A stretch of DNA of 64,000 bases from Pontibacter vulgaris (GCF_022758145.1 NZ_JAJVDH010000004.1:248001-312000), one strand, 5' to 3'. Shown: positions 35,880-43,834, numbered from the stretch's first letter. Numbers and translations: made by a program. The notes: generated by a model not told the origin, from the sequence alone.

Positions 35880-36215
35880 CAATTGACGATTCGATGTTTG
35901 AGCGTTCAGCGAGTGGGGGTAGGGGCCCTCGATAAACGAATTGTCTTGATTCTTTTACTTACAGGGGTGCAGGGGTCCCTTTTAGACTTTCTCATCAAAG
36001 AGAAAAGTGAGGCCCAGCCGGCGAAAAGCTAGTTTAAAGCAACATAATAAATTTTATTAGAAGCATTTAGCAAAGGAATGTTAAGCTCCCCGCCTTAGAC
36101 AAGGAGGGATACAAGGGCGAGTTTATACGTTGGTTGTATAAGATCCCTCGGCTAGCGCTCATGATGACAAAAGAGTAGCCCCCCTTTGAAGTCAAAGATA
36201 CCGGACTTGTTTCGG
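35880..36215. repeat. Mosaic of degenerate interspersed intergenic repeats
   Basis: Blocks include GAGCGTTCAGCGAGTGGGGG, CTTGATTCTTTTACTTAC with a later CTCATCAAAGAGAAAAGTGA and GCCGGCGAAAAGC, CTCCCCGCCTTAGACAAGG, GATCCCTCGGCTAGCGCTCA with ATGATGACAAAAG, and CCCCCCTTTGAAGTCAAAG. Similar-looking phrases are, to my memory, common between genes in Bacteroidota. Several contain short inverted repeats. Here they seem broken and run together. Confidence 0.5.
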
Positions 36216-36286
36216 GCTAATGAAATAGATGCTGATTAACTCTCAACATGTTTCCTATTAACCACCCACTTCATCAGATAACTTCG

Positions 36287-36294
36287 TAAATTTG
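36287..36294 (+). promoter_or_regulatory. Candidate -7 box (TAnnTTTG) for mnmE
   Basis: TAAATTTG matches the consensus. The same 8-mer recurs at 36312-36319, where its last three bases are the presumed TTG start codon. Confidence 0.45.
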
Positions 36295-36316
36295 TATTCT
36301 GATAAAGATCATAAAT

Positions 36317-37696
36317 TTGAACGCTAATATACTTTCCAACGATACCATAGTAGCCGTAGCTACAGCACCCGGTGCAGGAGCTATTGCCGTTATCCGCCTT
36401 TCCGGGCCCGATGCCGTTACCATTACGCAACGTATTTTCAAGGGCAAAAACCTGGAGCAACAACCTTCGCATACTATTCATTTCGGTACTATCCGCGATG
36501 AAAGAAAAATTGTAGATGAAGTACTGGTATCATTGTTTAAAGCCCCTCATTCTTATACCAAAGAGAACGTGGTAGAGATCTCCTGCCATGGCTCTGATTA
36601 TATTGTTCAGCAAATTGTAAAACTGCTTTTGCAACACGGTGCCCGCCTGGCAAATGCCGGAGAGTTTACAAAACGGGCTTTTCTGAACGGGCAGTTTGAC
36701 CTGGCACAGGCCGAAGCCGTTGCCGACCTTATTGCTTCCGACTCGGCTTTGTCGCATGAAGTGGCCATGAAACAGATGCGTGGGGGTTTTTCGCAGGAGA
36801 TAAAAAGATTAAGGGCTGAGCTGGTGCATTTTGCATCGATGATTGAGCTTGAACTGGATTTTGGCGAAGAAGATGTAGAATTTGCCGACCGCGACCAGTT
36901 ACGCACGCTTATACTTAATATTCAAAGTATAATAAGGGAGTTACTGAAGTCATTTGAACTGGGTAATGTGATCAAAAATGGTGTACCCACTGTTATAGTT
37001 GGTAAGCCCAATGCCGGTAAATCCACCCTGCTAAATAAGCTGTTGAACGAAGAAAAAGCCATCGTATCGGATGTGCCCGGCACTACCCGCGACTTTATTG
37101 AAGATGAGATCAGCCTGGATGGCATTACGTTCAGGTTTATAGATACGGCCGGCCTCCGCGAAACCACTGACAAGGTAGAAGCCATTGGTGTGGAGCGTAC
37201 CCTGCAGAAACTGAGCCAGTCGTCGCTGATCATTTACCTGTTCGATATAACCACCACCTCGCCTGAAGAAGTTCTAGCCGAACTGGAGGAACTGAATCCC
37301 AAAAAATTACCTGTATTGCCGGTAGCCAATAAAATAGATGAAGCTTCCCCTGCTATACTTTCCGCTTTCGATAACATGGACGGCCTGGTAAAGATATCGG
37401 CAGCAGAAGGTGCTAACATGGAAGCGCTAAAGGATGCTCTGATCCAAAAAGTGAACCTGGGCAAACTAAATACTCAGCAGCAAACTATAGTTACCAACCT
37501 CCGCCACGTAGACAGCCTGAACAAAACCTACACTGCACTGGATGATGTGCTTAACGGCCTGGCCCTCGGTATGAGCGGCGACCTGGTAGCAGCCGACATC
37601 CGACGTGCGCTTTATAGTTTAGGAGAGATAACCGGAGAGATCACTACGGACGATCTATTGGATAATATCTTTACTAAGTTCTGTATTGGAAAGTAA
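36317..37696 (+). CDS. mnmE: tRNA modification GTPase MnmE
   Basis: Works with MnmG to make 5-carboxymethylaminomethyluridine at position 34 of tRNA. 459 residues. The N-terminal folate-binding domain starts DTIVAVATAPGAGAIAVIRLSG. The G domain has GKPNAGKS (229-236), DVPGTTRD and DTAG, and the C-terminus ends in the conserved FCIGK with its Cys. The start appears to be TTG at 36317, as no ATG is in frame upstream of the conserved N-terminus. A terminator follows at 37724. Confidence 0.95.
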   Translation: MNANILSNDTIVAVATAPGAGAIAVIRLSGPDAVTITQRIFKGKNLEQQPSHTIHFGTIRDERKIVDEVLVSLFKAPHSYTKENVVEISCHGSDYIVQQIVKLLLQHGARLANAGEFTKRAFLNGQFDLAQAEAVADLIASDSALSHEVAMKQMRGGFSQEIKRLRAELVHFASMIELELDFGEEDVEFADRDQLRTLILNIQSIIRELLKSFELGNVIKNGVPTVIVGKPNAGKSTLLNKLLNEEKAIVSDVPGTTRDFIEDEISLDGITFRFIDTAGLRETTDKVEAIGVERTLQKLSQSSLIIYLFDITTTSPEEVLAELEELNPKKLPVLPVANKIDEASPAILSAFDNMDGLVKISAAEGANMEALKDALIQKVNLGKLNTQQQTIVTNLRHVDSLNKTYTALDDVLNGLALGMSGDLVAADIRRALYSLGEITGEITTDDLLDNIFTKFCIGK

Positions 37697-37723
37697 CCTC
37701 AAAACTAAATAACCACTATCGTT

Positions 37724-37756
37724 AAAAAGCCGCTGAGTTATCAGCGGCTTTTTCTG
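37724..37756. terminator. Bidirectional terminator shared by mnmE and the TelA operon
   Basis: Arms AAAAAGCCGCTGA (37724-37736) and TCAGCGGCTTTTT (37741-37753) with a GTTA loop. On the minus strand the stop codon of the last operon gene (37741-37743) lies within the hairpin. Confidence 0.88.
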
Positions 37757-38553
37757 TATGTTCTGACCGGGAAAAGCCGAAAGTCATCTAAGTATAGCGC
37801 GTAAGGCGAGCCGTTCCAGTGTATAACTGGCACCATTTCTGGCGGGCTGGAACCGGGTACATCAGGAATATGAACCATAGCATTACCCAGGTAGGTAATT
37901 TCTTTTACGCCGAGTTTACCAGATATATAGCGAATAAAGGTTTCTTTTTCTTCAGGCGTAGAAGTAAAGCCAATTTCATCTGAGGTCAGGCCATCCGGTT
38001 GGTTCTCTTTCAGATATATGATATTTGCGAATGTGTCGATGGAAATATCCGGAATGGTAAGCCTGGCGACATTAGCTTTAACGGCGTGTGTCTCTCCATT
38101 ATAGCTTGATCTGGGTTCTCGTTCTAATACCTGTGTAGTTTTTGCTTCATTACCATTCGGAACAAGTATAGTTTTTCTGGCTGCAGCTTTATTATCTGAA
38201 ACCGGAGAAACCAAGCTCTCCTGCCTGTGCTGTTGGTGTGCATCCATTATTACGTTAAAGGTATTCAGGAAATGGTCGGTATGCTGCAAATGAAATAATT
38301 CCAGTTCATTCACCCGGTTTTTGCTTAACAGGTAAGTATGAATTCGCTCCGTCTTTTCATACACAGATTTTATGTTTTGTGCATGCGTTGAGTTTTTATA
38401 CCTGTTATACAGCTCTCGAAGTGCGGCAAGACGTTTTTTTGATTCCGTTATATGTGGCACATCCTTTACATCTATACTTACCGGGTTGCCCACCACAGCC
38501 CTTCTGCCAGTTGGTTTTTCCCGGCCAAAAATAAAACGTAAAAGGCTTCTCAT
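37741..38553 (-). CDS. Hypothetical protein, last gene of the TelA operon
   Basis: 270 residues. No signal peptide or TM. Residues 1-100 are basic and helical (MRSLLRFIFGREKPTGRR, KKRLAALRELYNRYKNS, LSKNRVNELELFHLQHTDHFLNTFNVI). A polar linker follows, then ~100 residues of mixed structure ending in a strand-rich part (VIHWNGSPYALYLDDFRLFPVR). I do not recognise the family. Its ATG overlaps the stop of the preceding 59-residue gene as ATGA, so translation is coupled. Its final five codons fall inside the shared terminator stem. Confidence 0.75.
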   Translation of the reverse strand: MRSLLRFIFGREKPTGRRAVVGNPVSIDVKDVPHITESKKRLAALRELYNRYKNSTHAQNIKSVYEKTERIHTYLLSKNRVNELELFHLQHTDHFLNTFNVIMDAHQQHRQESLVSPVSDNKAAARKTILVPNGNEAKTTQVLEREPRSSYNGETHAVKANVARLTIPDISIDTFANIIYLKENQPDGLTSDEIGFTSTPEEKETFIRYISGKLGVKEITYLGNAMVHIPDVPGSSPPEMVPVIHWNGSPYALYLDDFRLFPVRTYRKSR

Positions 38554-38729
38554 TTAGTAGTAACTATCTTTTTAAGGTGCTGTGTCTCTATTTCTACCTG
38601 CACCTTTTCAGACGCTTTTAACTCCTCGAAAAAATTATCCAGCTTTTGGATGTATAGATCCAGGATGGTTTCCTGCTCTTTTGACAGGATGTGGGCAGGA
38701 GAAGTATGGTGGTTGTTTAGGTTGGTCAT
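38550..38729 (-). CDS. Small hypothetical protein in the TelA operon
   Basis: 59 residues: MTNLNNHHTSPAHILSKEQETILDLYIQKLDNFFEELKASEKVQ and a polar tail. It is largely helical and amphipathic, with no TM. It lies 2 bp after the stop of the TelA gene and overlaps the next gene by 4 bp (ATGA), so it is almost surely translated. It may be a small partner or adaptor for the operon products; that is inference. Confidence 0.75.
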   Translation of the reverse strand: MTNLNNHHTSPAHILSKEQETILDLYIQKLDNFFEELKASEKVQVEIETQHLKKIVTTK

Positions 38730-38731
38730 TT

Positions 38732-39814
38732 TCAGGTTTCAATTTGTTTTGATTTGCTGAACGTGCCGATGATCTTGCTGTTGAGTTCTTCCTGCACTTC
38801 GGCAAGCTCTTTAACAGCCTCTGCCCTTTTGCGGCTTCCCTCTTCCGATATTTTTAAAACAGCGTCCAGTGTTTCTACCATATCGCGGTTTACTTTTTTG
38901 AGCGTTTCCACATCTACTATACCGCGTTCATTTTCCTGGGCAGCATTTACCACGTTTGTTTTCAGCAGCTGCGAGTTTTTAAGCAGCATTTCGTTCGTAG
39001 TGTCTGTTACCTTTTTTTGTATCTCCAGTGCTTTGCGTTGCTTTTCCAGGCCCAAGGCAATGGCTACCTGCTGGCGCCAGACAGGTATAACGGTATCAAC
39101 TGAATTCTGGATCTTCTGCGCCAGCACATCATTTGTAGTCTGGATCATCCGGATCTGAGGAAGTGCCTGCGTGGCTATAGTATGCGAAAGCGTCAGGTCG
39201 TGCACCTTCTTTTCCAGCCGGTCTTTAAATGCTACCATATCGCTTAGCCGCTGCACCACCAACTCGTCCTGGCCGCTCGTTTCCACTTCTGCCTGTAGTT
39301 TTGGAATGGTTTCGGTCTCAATTTCTGTAATCTTGAGTTTGCCGGCAGCAATAACAGCCCGTACTTCCTGTATGTATTCCACGGCCTGCTTAAACATTAC
39401 CTCCAGCGTTGTGGAGTCCTTTAATATGCTCTGCCTCGTTTTCTCCAGTTTGATAACTACATCATCTACATTTTCGGCAATTGAATTATACTGGCTGGCT
39501 ATGCGCTTCGATTTGTCTTTATACTTCTGCACGAAAGGTATTCGCGATAAAAAACCACGCTTCTCCTCTTCATCAATTCTGATCATGTTAATTTGCGCCA
39601 GCAATTCATTAATGGCCGCCCCGGCATCGCCAGAATCCTTTGCCCTGACCTTAGTTAACAGCTCGTTGGAATAATAACCCAGTTTGCGTTGCGTCTCTAC
39701 CCCAAAATTGGTAAGCGTTTCCGGTTTGGCCGGATCAATGGTTCTGGAAATATCCTGCGCTTTTTGCTGTAGCAATTCCTTGTTCTCGGCTATCGAAATA
39801 TCTTTATTCTCCAT
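38732..39814 (-). CDS. TelA-family toxic anion resistance protein
   Basis: 360 residues, fully helical and coiled-coil-rich, of the TelA family (tellurite/toxic anion resistance). Characteristic phrases: GFLSRIPFVQKYKDKSKRIASQYNSIAENVDDVVIKLEKTRQSILKDSTTLEVMF and IPVWRQQVAIALGLEKQRKALEIQKKVTDTTNEMLLKNS. Family members act in resistance to tellurite, envelope stress or bacteriocins by an unknown mechanism and are often next to small membrane partners. Here the neighbours are a TM protein 5 bp upstream and two unknown proteins downstream. Gene_symbol left blank because the subtype is unsure. Confidence 0.88.
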   Translation of the reverse strand: MENKDISIAENKELLQQKAQDISRTIDPAKPETLTNFGVETQRKLGYYSNELLTKVRAKDSGDAGAAINELLAQINMIRIDEEEKRGFLSRIPFVQKYKDKSKRIASQYNSIAENVDDVVIKLEKTRQSILKDSTTLEVMFKQAVEYIQEVRAVIAAGKLKITEIETETIPKLQAEVETSGQDELVVQRLSDMVAFKDRLEKKVHDLTLSHTIATQALPQIRMIQTTNDVLAQKIQNSVDTVIPVWRQQVAIALGLEKQRKALEIQKKVTDTTNEMLLKNSQLLKTNVVNAAQENERGIVDVETLKKVNRDMVETLDAVLKISEEGSRKRAEAVKELAEVQEELNSKIIGTFSKSKQIET

Positions 39815-39819
39815 AGGTT

Positions 39820-40266
39820 TTATTTTCCGGAATGTTGTTGGTGCATGTTGTCTAAAGAACTCAGGTGCTTTCTGATGTTATCATGCCGCTCTTTGGTTTC
39901 GTACCACTCTATATCGCTTAGCGGCAGGTAATCGCCCAGCAGTTCACGCATTTCTTTCAGCAGGGCTTCCCCTTTTTTTGTCCTGAATTCGGGATTCTTA
40001 TAGAAGGCATCTAGGTATTGCACCTTTACCTGCCCGCTTTTGGTAACAGCCAGCTCTTTTACTTCTACCACAAGCTCCGACGACTGGTTATGATCTGTTA
40101 CGATGGTTTTATATACACCTTTGCTACTTTCTTCCAGTACAGCTGCGCACGTTTCACGGGCCTCTTTAATGGCTTTTCGCAAACGCTGATTGGGTTTTAT
40201 ATAGTAGCCGAACACATACCCCAGTATGGCTCCGATAACCAATGTCCAAAAAATTAACATATTCAA
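39820..40266 (-). CDS. Membrane-anchored hypothetical protein, first gene of the TelA operon
   Basis: 148 residues: one N-terminal TM helix (MLIFWTLVIGAILGYVFGYYI), then a basic helical stretch (KPNQRLRKAIKEARETCAAVLEE), strands (VVVEVKELAVTKSGQVKVQYLDAF in part), and a helical end. The cytosolic part may interact with the TelA coiled coils. No known family recognised. It lies 5 bp upstream of the TelA gene, so it heads the operon. ATG at codon 1 or codon 3. Confidence 0.72.
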   Translation of the reverse strand: MNMLIFWTLVIGAILGYVFGYYIKPNQRLRKAIKEARETCAAVLEESSKGVYKTIVTDHNQSSELVVEVKELAVTKSGQVKVQYLDAFYKNPEFRTKKGEALLKEMRELLGDYLPLSDIEWYETKERHDNIRKHLSSLDNMHQQHSGK

Positions 40267-40618
40267 ATGAGCTTATAAATCAACCAGATAGGCTTTACGT
40301 TTTATACGCGGAAGGCTGCCATACAGCTGTGTTATACTCGCAAAAGGGTACAAACCGCTTTTAAATTGGTTACAGACGGGATTTGTAATACACTGTCAAA
40401 CTTATTTGCATGCAACCCTTTACCTAATCCTTCTAAATACCAGTTAATTTGCGCTGAGTTAATTTCACCTTAATTTTCTAGTAATTAAGGTTTTTATGCT
40501 GATCAGATAATACCGGTTTATACTTCCGGAGTCTTTATCTTTAGCGCGTATTTGAATTTATACTTGCAACCGGCTACAGTGAAAGCTACATAGCTTATAG
40601 AACTACCTCTATCCCCAG
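40267..40618. other. Divergent promoter interval, 352 bp
   Basis: Holds the upstream regions of the TelA operon and the MBL lipoprotein gene. It contains AAGTATA/TATACTT copies near 40520 and 40558. No ORF, RNA gene or clear operator seen. Confidence 0.6.
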
Positions 40619-41746
40619 ATGAAGAAAATGCTCAGACTCTCTCTTTCTATACTTAGCTTTATTTTAGTGCTGGCTTTTGTGGCAGGATGCTCTTTCCTGA
40701 AACTATCTCCCCAGTTTGGTGCTGAAGCCAAAGGTGCCCGCCTGGAAACTATACTTAAATCGCCAAACTATAAAAACGGGCAGTTCCAAAACCCTGTAGC
40801 CACAAACATGGATATTGGCTTTAAAGGGTTTGTAAAGATCTTTTCGGCCAGGATATTCGGGAACAATGATAAACAGGTGCCTGACTGGATAGTACCGGTT
40901 AAGAAGCTGGATGCACGGCAGTTTACCAGCACCGTACAGGATACCGCCACTATAGTTACCTGGTTCGGGCATTCTGCTTTTATGATAGAAATAGACGGCA
41001 AACGCCTGCTGCTAGACCCCATGCTGGGCGACATTGCCTCCCCCATCAGCTTTATCGGGCCGAAGCGCTTTTCGGCGCTGCCCGTTACTGTGGAAGAACT
41101 GCCAAGTATAGATGCCGTGCTGATATCGCATGACCACTACGACCACCTCGACTATGGTTCTATTAAAAAGCTGAACGAGAAGACAGGCCATTTTTATGTA
41201 GCGCTGGGCGTTGGTGCCCATCTTGAACGCTGGGGTGTACCTGCCGAAAAAATAACCGAAATGGACTGGTGGCAGGAAACAACCTTTCAGGGGCTGACCT
41301 TCGCCGCTACCCCATCGCGCCATTTCTCCGGCCGCGGCTTCTCCGACAGAATGAAAACGCTGTGGATGTCGTGGGTAATTATAGGCAAGGAAGACAGGAT
41401 CTTTTTCAGCGGCGACTCCGGCTACTTTAATGGATTTGCCGAGATCGGTGATAAGTATGGCCCTTTTGATATTACCTTGATGGAATGCGGCCAGTACAAC
41501 GAACTATGGCCCAACATACACATGATGCCCGAGCAAACCGTGCAGGCCCACCTCGACCTGAAAGGCAAACTGCTCATGCCCATCCACTGGGGCGCTTTCG
41601 CGTTGGCCATGCATACCTGGACCGACCCTATAGAACGAGTATCGAAAGAAGCTGCCAAGTTGCAGGTGCCTATGGCTACTCCGCTTATCGGGGAGTCTTT
41701 AGTTTTAGGAAAGAAAGCGCCTGGGAAGGTATGGTGGAGGAAATAG
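40619..41746 (+). CDS. MBL-fold metallohydrolase lipoprotein (NAPE-PLD/RomA-like)
   Basis: 375 residues with a lipobox VAGC (Cys24). The metallo-beta-lactamase fold shows HSAFMIEIDGKRLLLDPMLG, the zinc motif HDHYDHLD (HxHxDH type), and MPIHWGAF near the C-terminus. The N-terminal KSPNYKNGQFQNPV and the insertion SFIGPKRFSALPV are typical of NAPE-PLD-like hydrolases that act on phospholipids or lactone-like substrates. Substrate unknown. The last 9 codons (APGKVWWRK plus stop) are matched by a second copy 1 kb downstream at 42751-42780; see findings. Confidence 0.9.
   Translation: MKKMLRLSLSILSFILVLAFVAGCSFLKLSPQFGAEAKGARLETILKSPNYKNGQFQNPVATNMDIGFKGFVKIFSARIFGNNDKQVPDWIVPVKKLDARQFTSTVQDTATIVTWFGHSAFMIEIDGKRLLLDPMLGDIASPISFIGPKRFSALPVTVEELPSIDAVLISHDHYDHLDYGSIKKLNEKTGHFYVALGVGAHLERWGVPAEKITEMDWWQETTFQGLTFAATPSRHFSGRGFSDRMKTLWMSWVIIGKEDRIFFSGDSGYFNGFAEIGDKYGPFDITLMECGQYNELWPNIHMMPEQTVQAHLDLKGKLLMPIHWGAFALAMHTWTDPIERVSKEAAKLQVPMATPLIGESLVLGKKAPGKVWWRK
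41723..41746 (+). repeat. Direct repeat, left copy (3' end of the MBL gene)
   Basis: 24 bp covering the last codons of the MBL gene. It matches 21 of 24 positions at 42757-42780. Confidence 0.75.
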
Positions 41747-41825
41747 TGTCATTCTACTTAACCTTAATATTTATTCAAATATTGTATCTTAGCTATAACT
41801 AAACATTGCGTCAATCCCAAAGCCG

Positions 41826-42716
41826 ATGAAGCCCAAAGACCTCCTCTCCCAGTTCCAGAACATCAACACCTGGAAAAGCAAAGGCACACGTGCACCGCAC
41901 AAGCCTTTGCTTATACTTATGGCTTTGGGAGAAATTCAGCGAGGTAACACAGGCTTTATACCTTACATAAATATAGAACCGAGGCTAAAAGATTTACTGA
42001 TTGACTTTGGACCATACAGGAAAAGCTACTATCCTAACTTTCCTTTTACAAAATTGGCCAACGATGGTCTTTGGCAGTTAAATGAGCCTGAACTGATTGA
42101 TACAAAACAAGATTATACTTCAAAGTTTCTGCGCGAACACCAATTAGCTGGAAAGTTTCCGGAGTATGTGGTACAACAATTAAGACAGGATCCGGAATTA
42201 TTGAAAAGTATAGCTGAAGTTATACTTGAGCAGAACTTCCCGGAAACACTGCATCAGGATATACTTGATGCAGTAGGCTTAGATCTGGCAGTAACGCCAT
42301 CAAACCACATTATTAAACCTACCCGCAAACGCGACCCACTCTTCAGGGAAAGTATTTTAAAAGCTTACGAGTATCAATGCGCTGTTTGTGGTTTTAGCGT
42401 TAGGCTGCGGCACCAGTTGTTAGCACTTGAAGCAGCGCATATTATGTGGCACCAAGCTGGCGGACCGGATGTAGAAGTAAATGGTTTAGCACTATGCGCT
42501 ACACACCATAAGCTTTTTGATATGGGAGCCTTTACCGTTACAGAAGAAATGAGAATGCTGGTGTCTGATGAAGTAAATGGTGTTGGGGCTCAGGAGTGGT
42601 TAAAGCAGCACCATGGCAGATCCATTAACCCACCACAAAAGAAAGCCTACTATCCTAATCCTGAGTATACTGCCTGGCATGTAAACGAGGTGTTCAAAGG
42701 CGGTTACAGAAGTTAA
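41826..42716 (+). CDS. Phosphorothioate-DNA-dependent HNH restriction endonuclease (type IV)
   Basis: 296 residues. The N-terminal ~150 residues have the sulfur-binding-domain phrase SKGTRAPHKPLLILMALGEI (R22-P24-H25-K26) and YYPNFPFTKL. The C-terminal HNH nuclease has paired ligands Cys185/Cys188 and Cys224/His227, with LEAAHIMWHQAGGPDVEVNGLALCATHHKLFD carrying His205, Asn219 and His228. This is the architecture of ScoMcrA/SprMcrA-type enzymes that cut phosphorothioated DNA. No dnd or other modification genes are in the window. The gene lies between two copies of the MBL gene 3' end, suggesting insertion. Confidence 0.88.
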   Translation: MKPKDLLSQFQNINTWKSKGTRAPHKPLLILMALGEIQRGNTGFIPYINIEPRLKDLLIDFGPYRKSYYPNFPFTKLANDGLWQLNEPELIDTKQDYTSKFLREHQLAGKFPEYVVQQLRQDPELLKSIAEVILEQNFPETLHQDILDAVGLDLAVTPSNHIIKPTRKRDPLFRESILKAYEYQCAVCGFSVRLRHQLLALEAAHIMWHQAGGPDVEVNGLALCATHHKLFDMGAFTVTEEMRMLVSDEVNGVGAQEWLKQHHGRSINPPQKKAYYPNPEYTAWHVNEVFKGGYRS

Positions 42717-42750
42717 CAATGACCATTATCCACAAACTAGCCTGGATCGA

Positions 42751-42780
42751 GCTCCGGAGAAGGTTTGGTGGAGGAAGTAG
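42751..42780 (+). pseudogene. Remnant 3' end of an MBL-fold gene
   Basis: Reads APEKVWWRK and stop, against APGKVWWRK and stop at the end of the intact MBL gene: 8 of 9 residues identical, although five of the codons differ at synonymous positions. Upstream in this frame nothing else matches. It marks where the original MBL gene probably ended before the restriction gene arrived. Confidence 0.65.
42757..42780 (+). repeat. Direct repeat, right copy
   Basis: 24 bp with 21 identities to 41723-41746. The two copies are 1,034 bp apart and bracket the restriction gene. Confidence 0.7.
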
Positions 42781-42832
42781 AAGGAATAACAGAATTTATT
42801 GAAGCTGCCTGTATAAATCCCTAAATTGCGCC

Positions 42833-43387
42833 ATGGATTTTATTGCATTAGACTTCGAGACAGCTACGCCACAAAGAGACAGCCCTTGTGAGATAGGAAT
42901 AACAGTGGTAAAGGACACGCAGATTGTAGAAACCCGTTCCTGGCTGATCAAGCCTTTATACTATCCGCACTTTAACCATTTTAATGTGGCGGTGCATGGC
43001 ATAAAACCAACCGATGTGAAAGACCAGCCTGATTTCAGGGAGCTGTGGCCGGTACTGCAGCCTTACCTGGAAGGACAGTTCCTGATCGCGCACAATGCCA
43101 GCTTCGATATGAGCGTACTGCGCAAAACACTTGCAACCTATAGCATTCCACTACCAGAGGCGCGCTATTCGTGCAGCCTGAAATTCTCTAAAAACATCTG
43201 GAAAGGCATGACTAAGTATGATTTGAAAACGCTCTGCAACATGCACCGGATCGACTTCCAGCACCACAGGGCTGCGTCAGATGCCCATGCCTGTGCCGCA
43301 CTTTCTCTGAAAGCTATTGAACAGACTGGTACTGCTTCGGAAGAAGAGTTTCTTGCAAAAATGGGAAGCAAGATCAGCCGCGTCTGA
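42833..43387 (+). CDS. DEDDh 3'-5' exonuclease (DnaQ-like)
   Basis: 184 residues. The four acidic residues plus His of the DEDDh class are visible: FIALDFETA (Asp, Glu), LIAHNASFDMSVL (Asp), and HHRAASDAHACA (His, Asp). The size and the simple domain match stand-alone DnaQ-family exonucleases of the DNA polymerase III epsilon/PolC-exo type. It may act in DNA repair or RNA turnover. It follows the MBL remnant by 52 bp and is possibly the original downstream neighbour of the MBL gene. Confidence 0.9.
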   Translation: MDFIALDFETATPQRDSPCEIGITVVKDTQIVETRSWLIKPLYYPHFNHFNVAVHGIKPTDVKDQPDFRELWPVLQPYLEGQFLIAHNASFDMSVLRKTLATYSIPLPEARYSCSLKFSKNIWKGMTKYDLKTLCNMHRIDFQHHRAASDAHACAALSLKAIEQTGTASEEEFLAKMGSKISRV

Positions 43388-43834
43388 GTTTATACTTTGT
43401 GTGTTAACTCTACTACCTAGCTGTTACCCTACCTCAGGGACTCCGGATACGGAAGCTCCTATACTACGAAAGGTAACTTATACTATTTGTAATCTTCATA
43501 GCTAATCTATAACCAGCTCAATTACGAAATAAGCTAAGGAACCAACCAGAAGCAAAGCAAGTGCAGTATTAGGTGTCATAGGCAAATAAATTTTATTGAC
43601 TAACAATAATCAGCAGTTTATACTTTAAGTAACTACCTGAGCATCAAAATGTTTAGCAACAAAACTTACCAGAAAAGGCTTAATAAAGCTGATACAAGTG
43701 TATTTTACTAAAGATTAAGATGGACAGGCTGTTGAGTTGATTCTAGCTATTAGGAGTACGCCTTTCAGGGAAGAGTTACAGAAACTATAAACTTTACCAG
43801 TTACTTTGCAAACTATAACTGTTTACTACCACCC
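43388..43834. other. Gene-free interval, 447 bp
   Basis: No full gene. At 43719-43790 a short open stretch reads DGQAVELILAIRSTPFREEL and ends with a stop, without a start codon, while a nearby 20-codon frame begins at 43650 (MFSNKTYQKRLNKADTS). Together they could be a small decayed gene. One TATACTT copy near 43619. Confidence 0.5.

Larger units (their letters stand above)
35597..36316. other. Repeat-rich gene-free interval, 720 bp
   Basis: No convincing gene. A 65-codon open frame at 35667-35864 has no protein-like features. From about 35880 on there are GC-rich blocks of intergenic-repeat character, different in composition from the AT-rich spacers elsewhere; see the entry for 35880-36215. 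The mnmE promoter lies at the right end. Confidence 0.65.

Noticed and set aside
41747-42832. Complete defence island with dnd genes
   Set aside because: Only the restriction gene and the MBL tail remnant are present; flanking genes are housekeeping-like.
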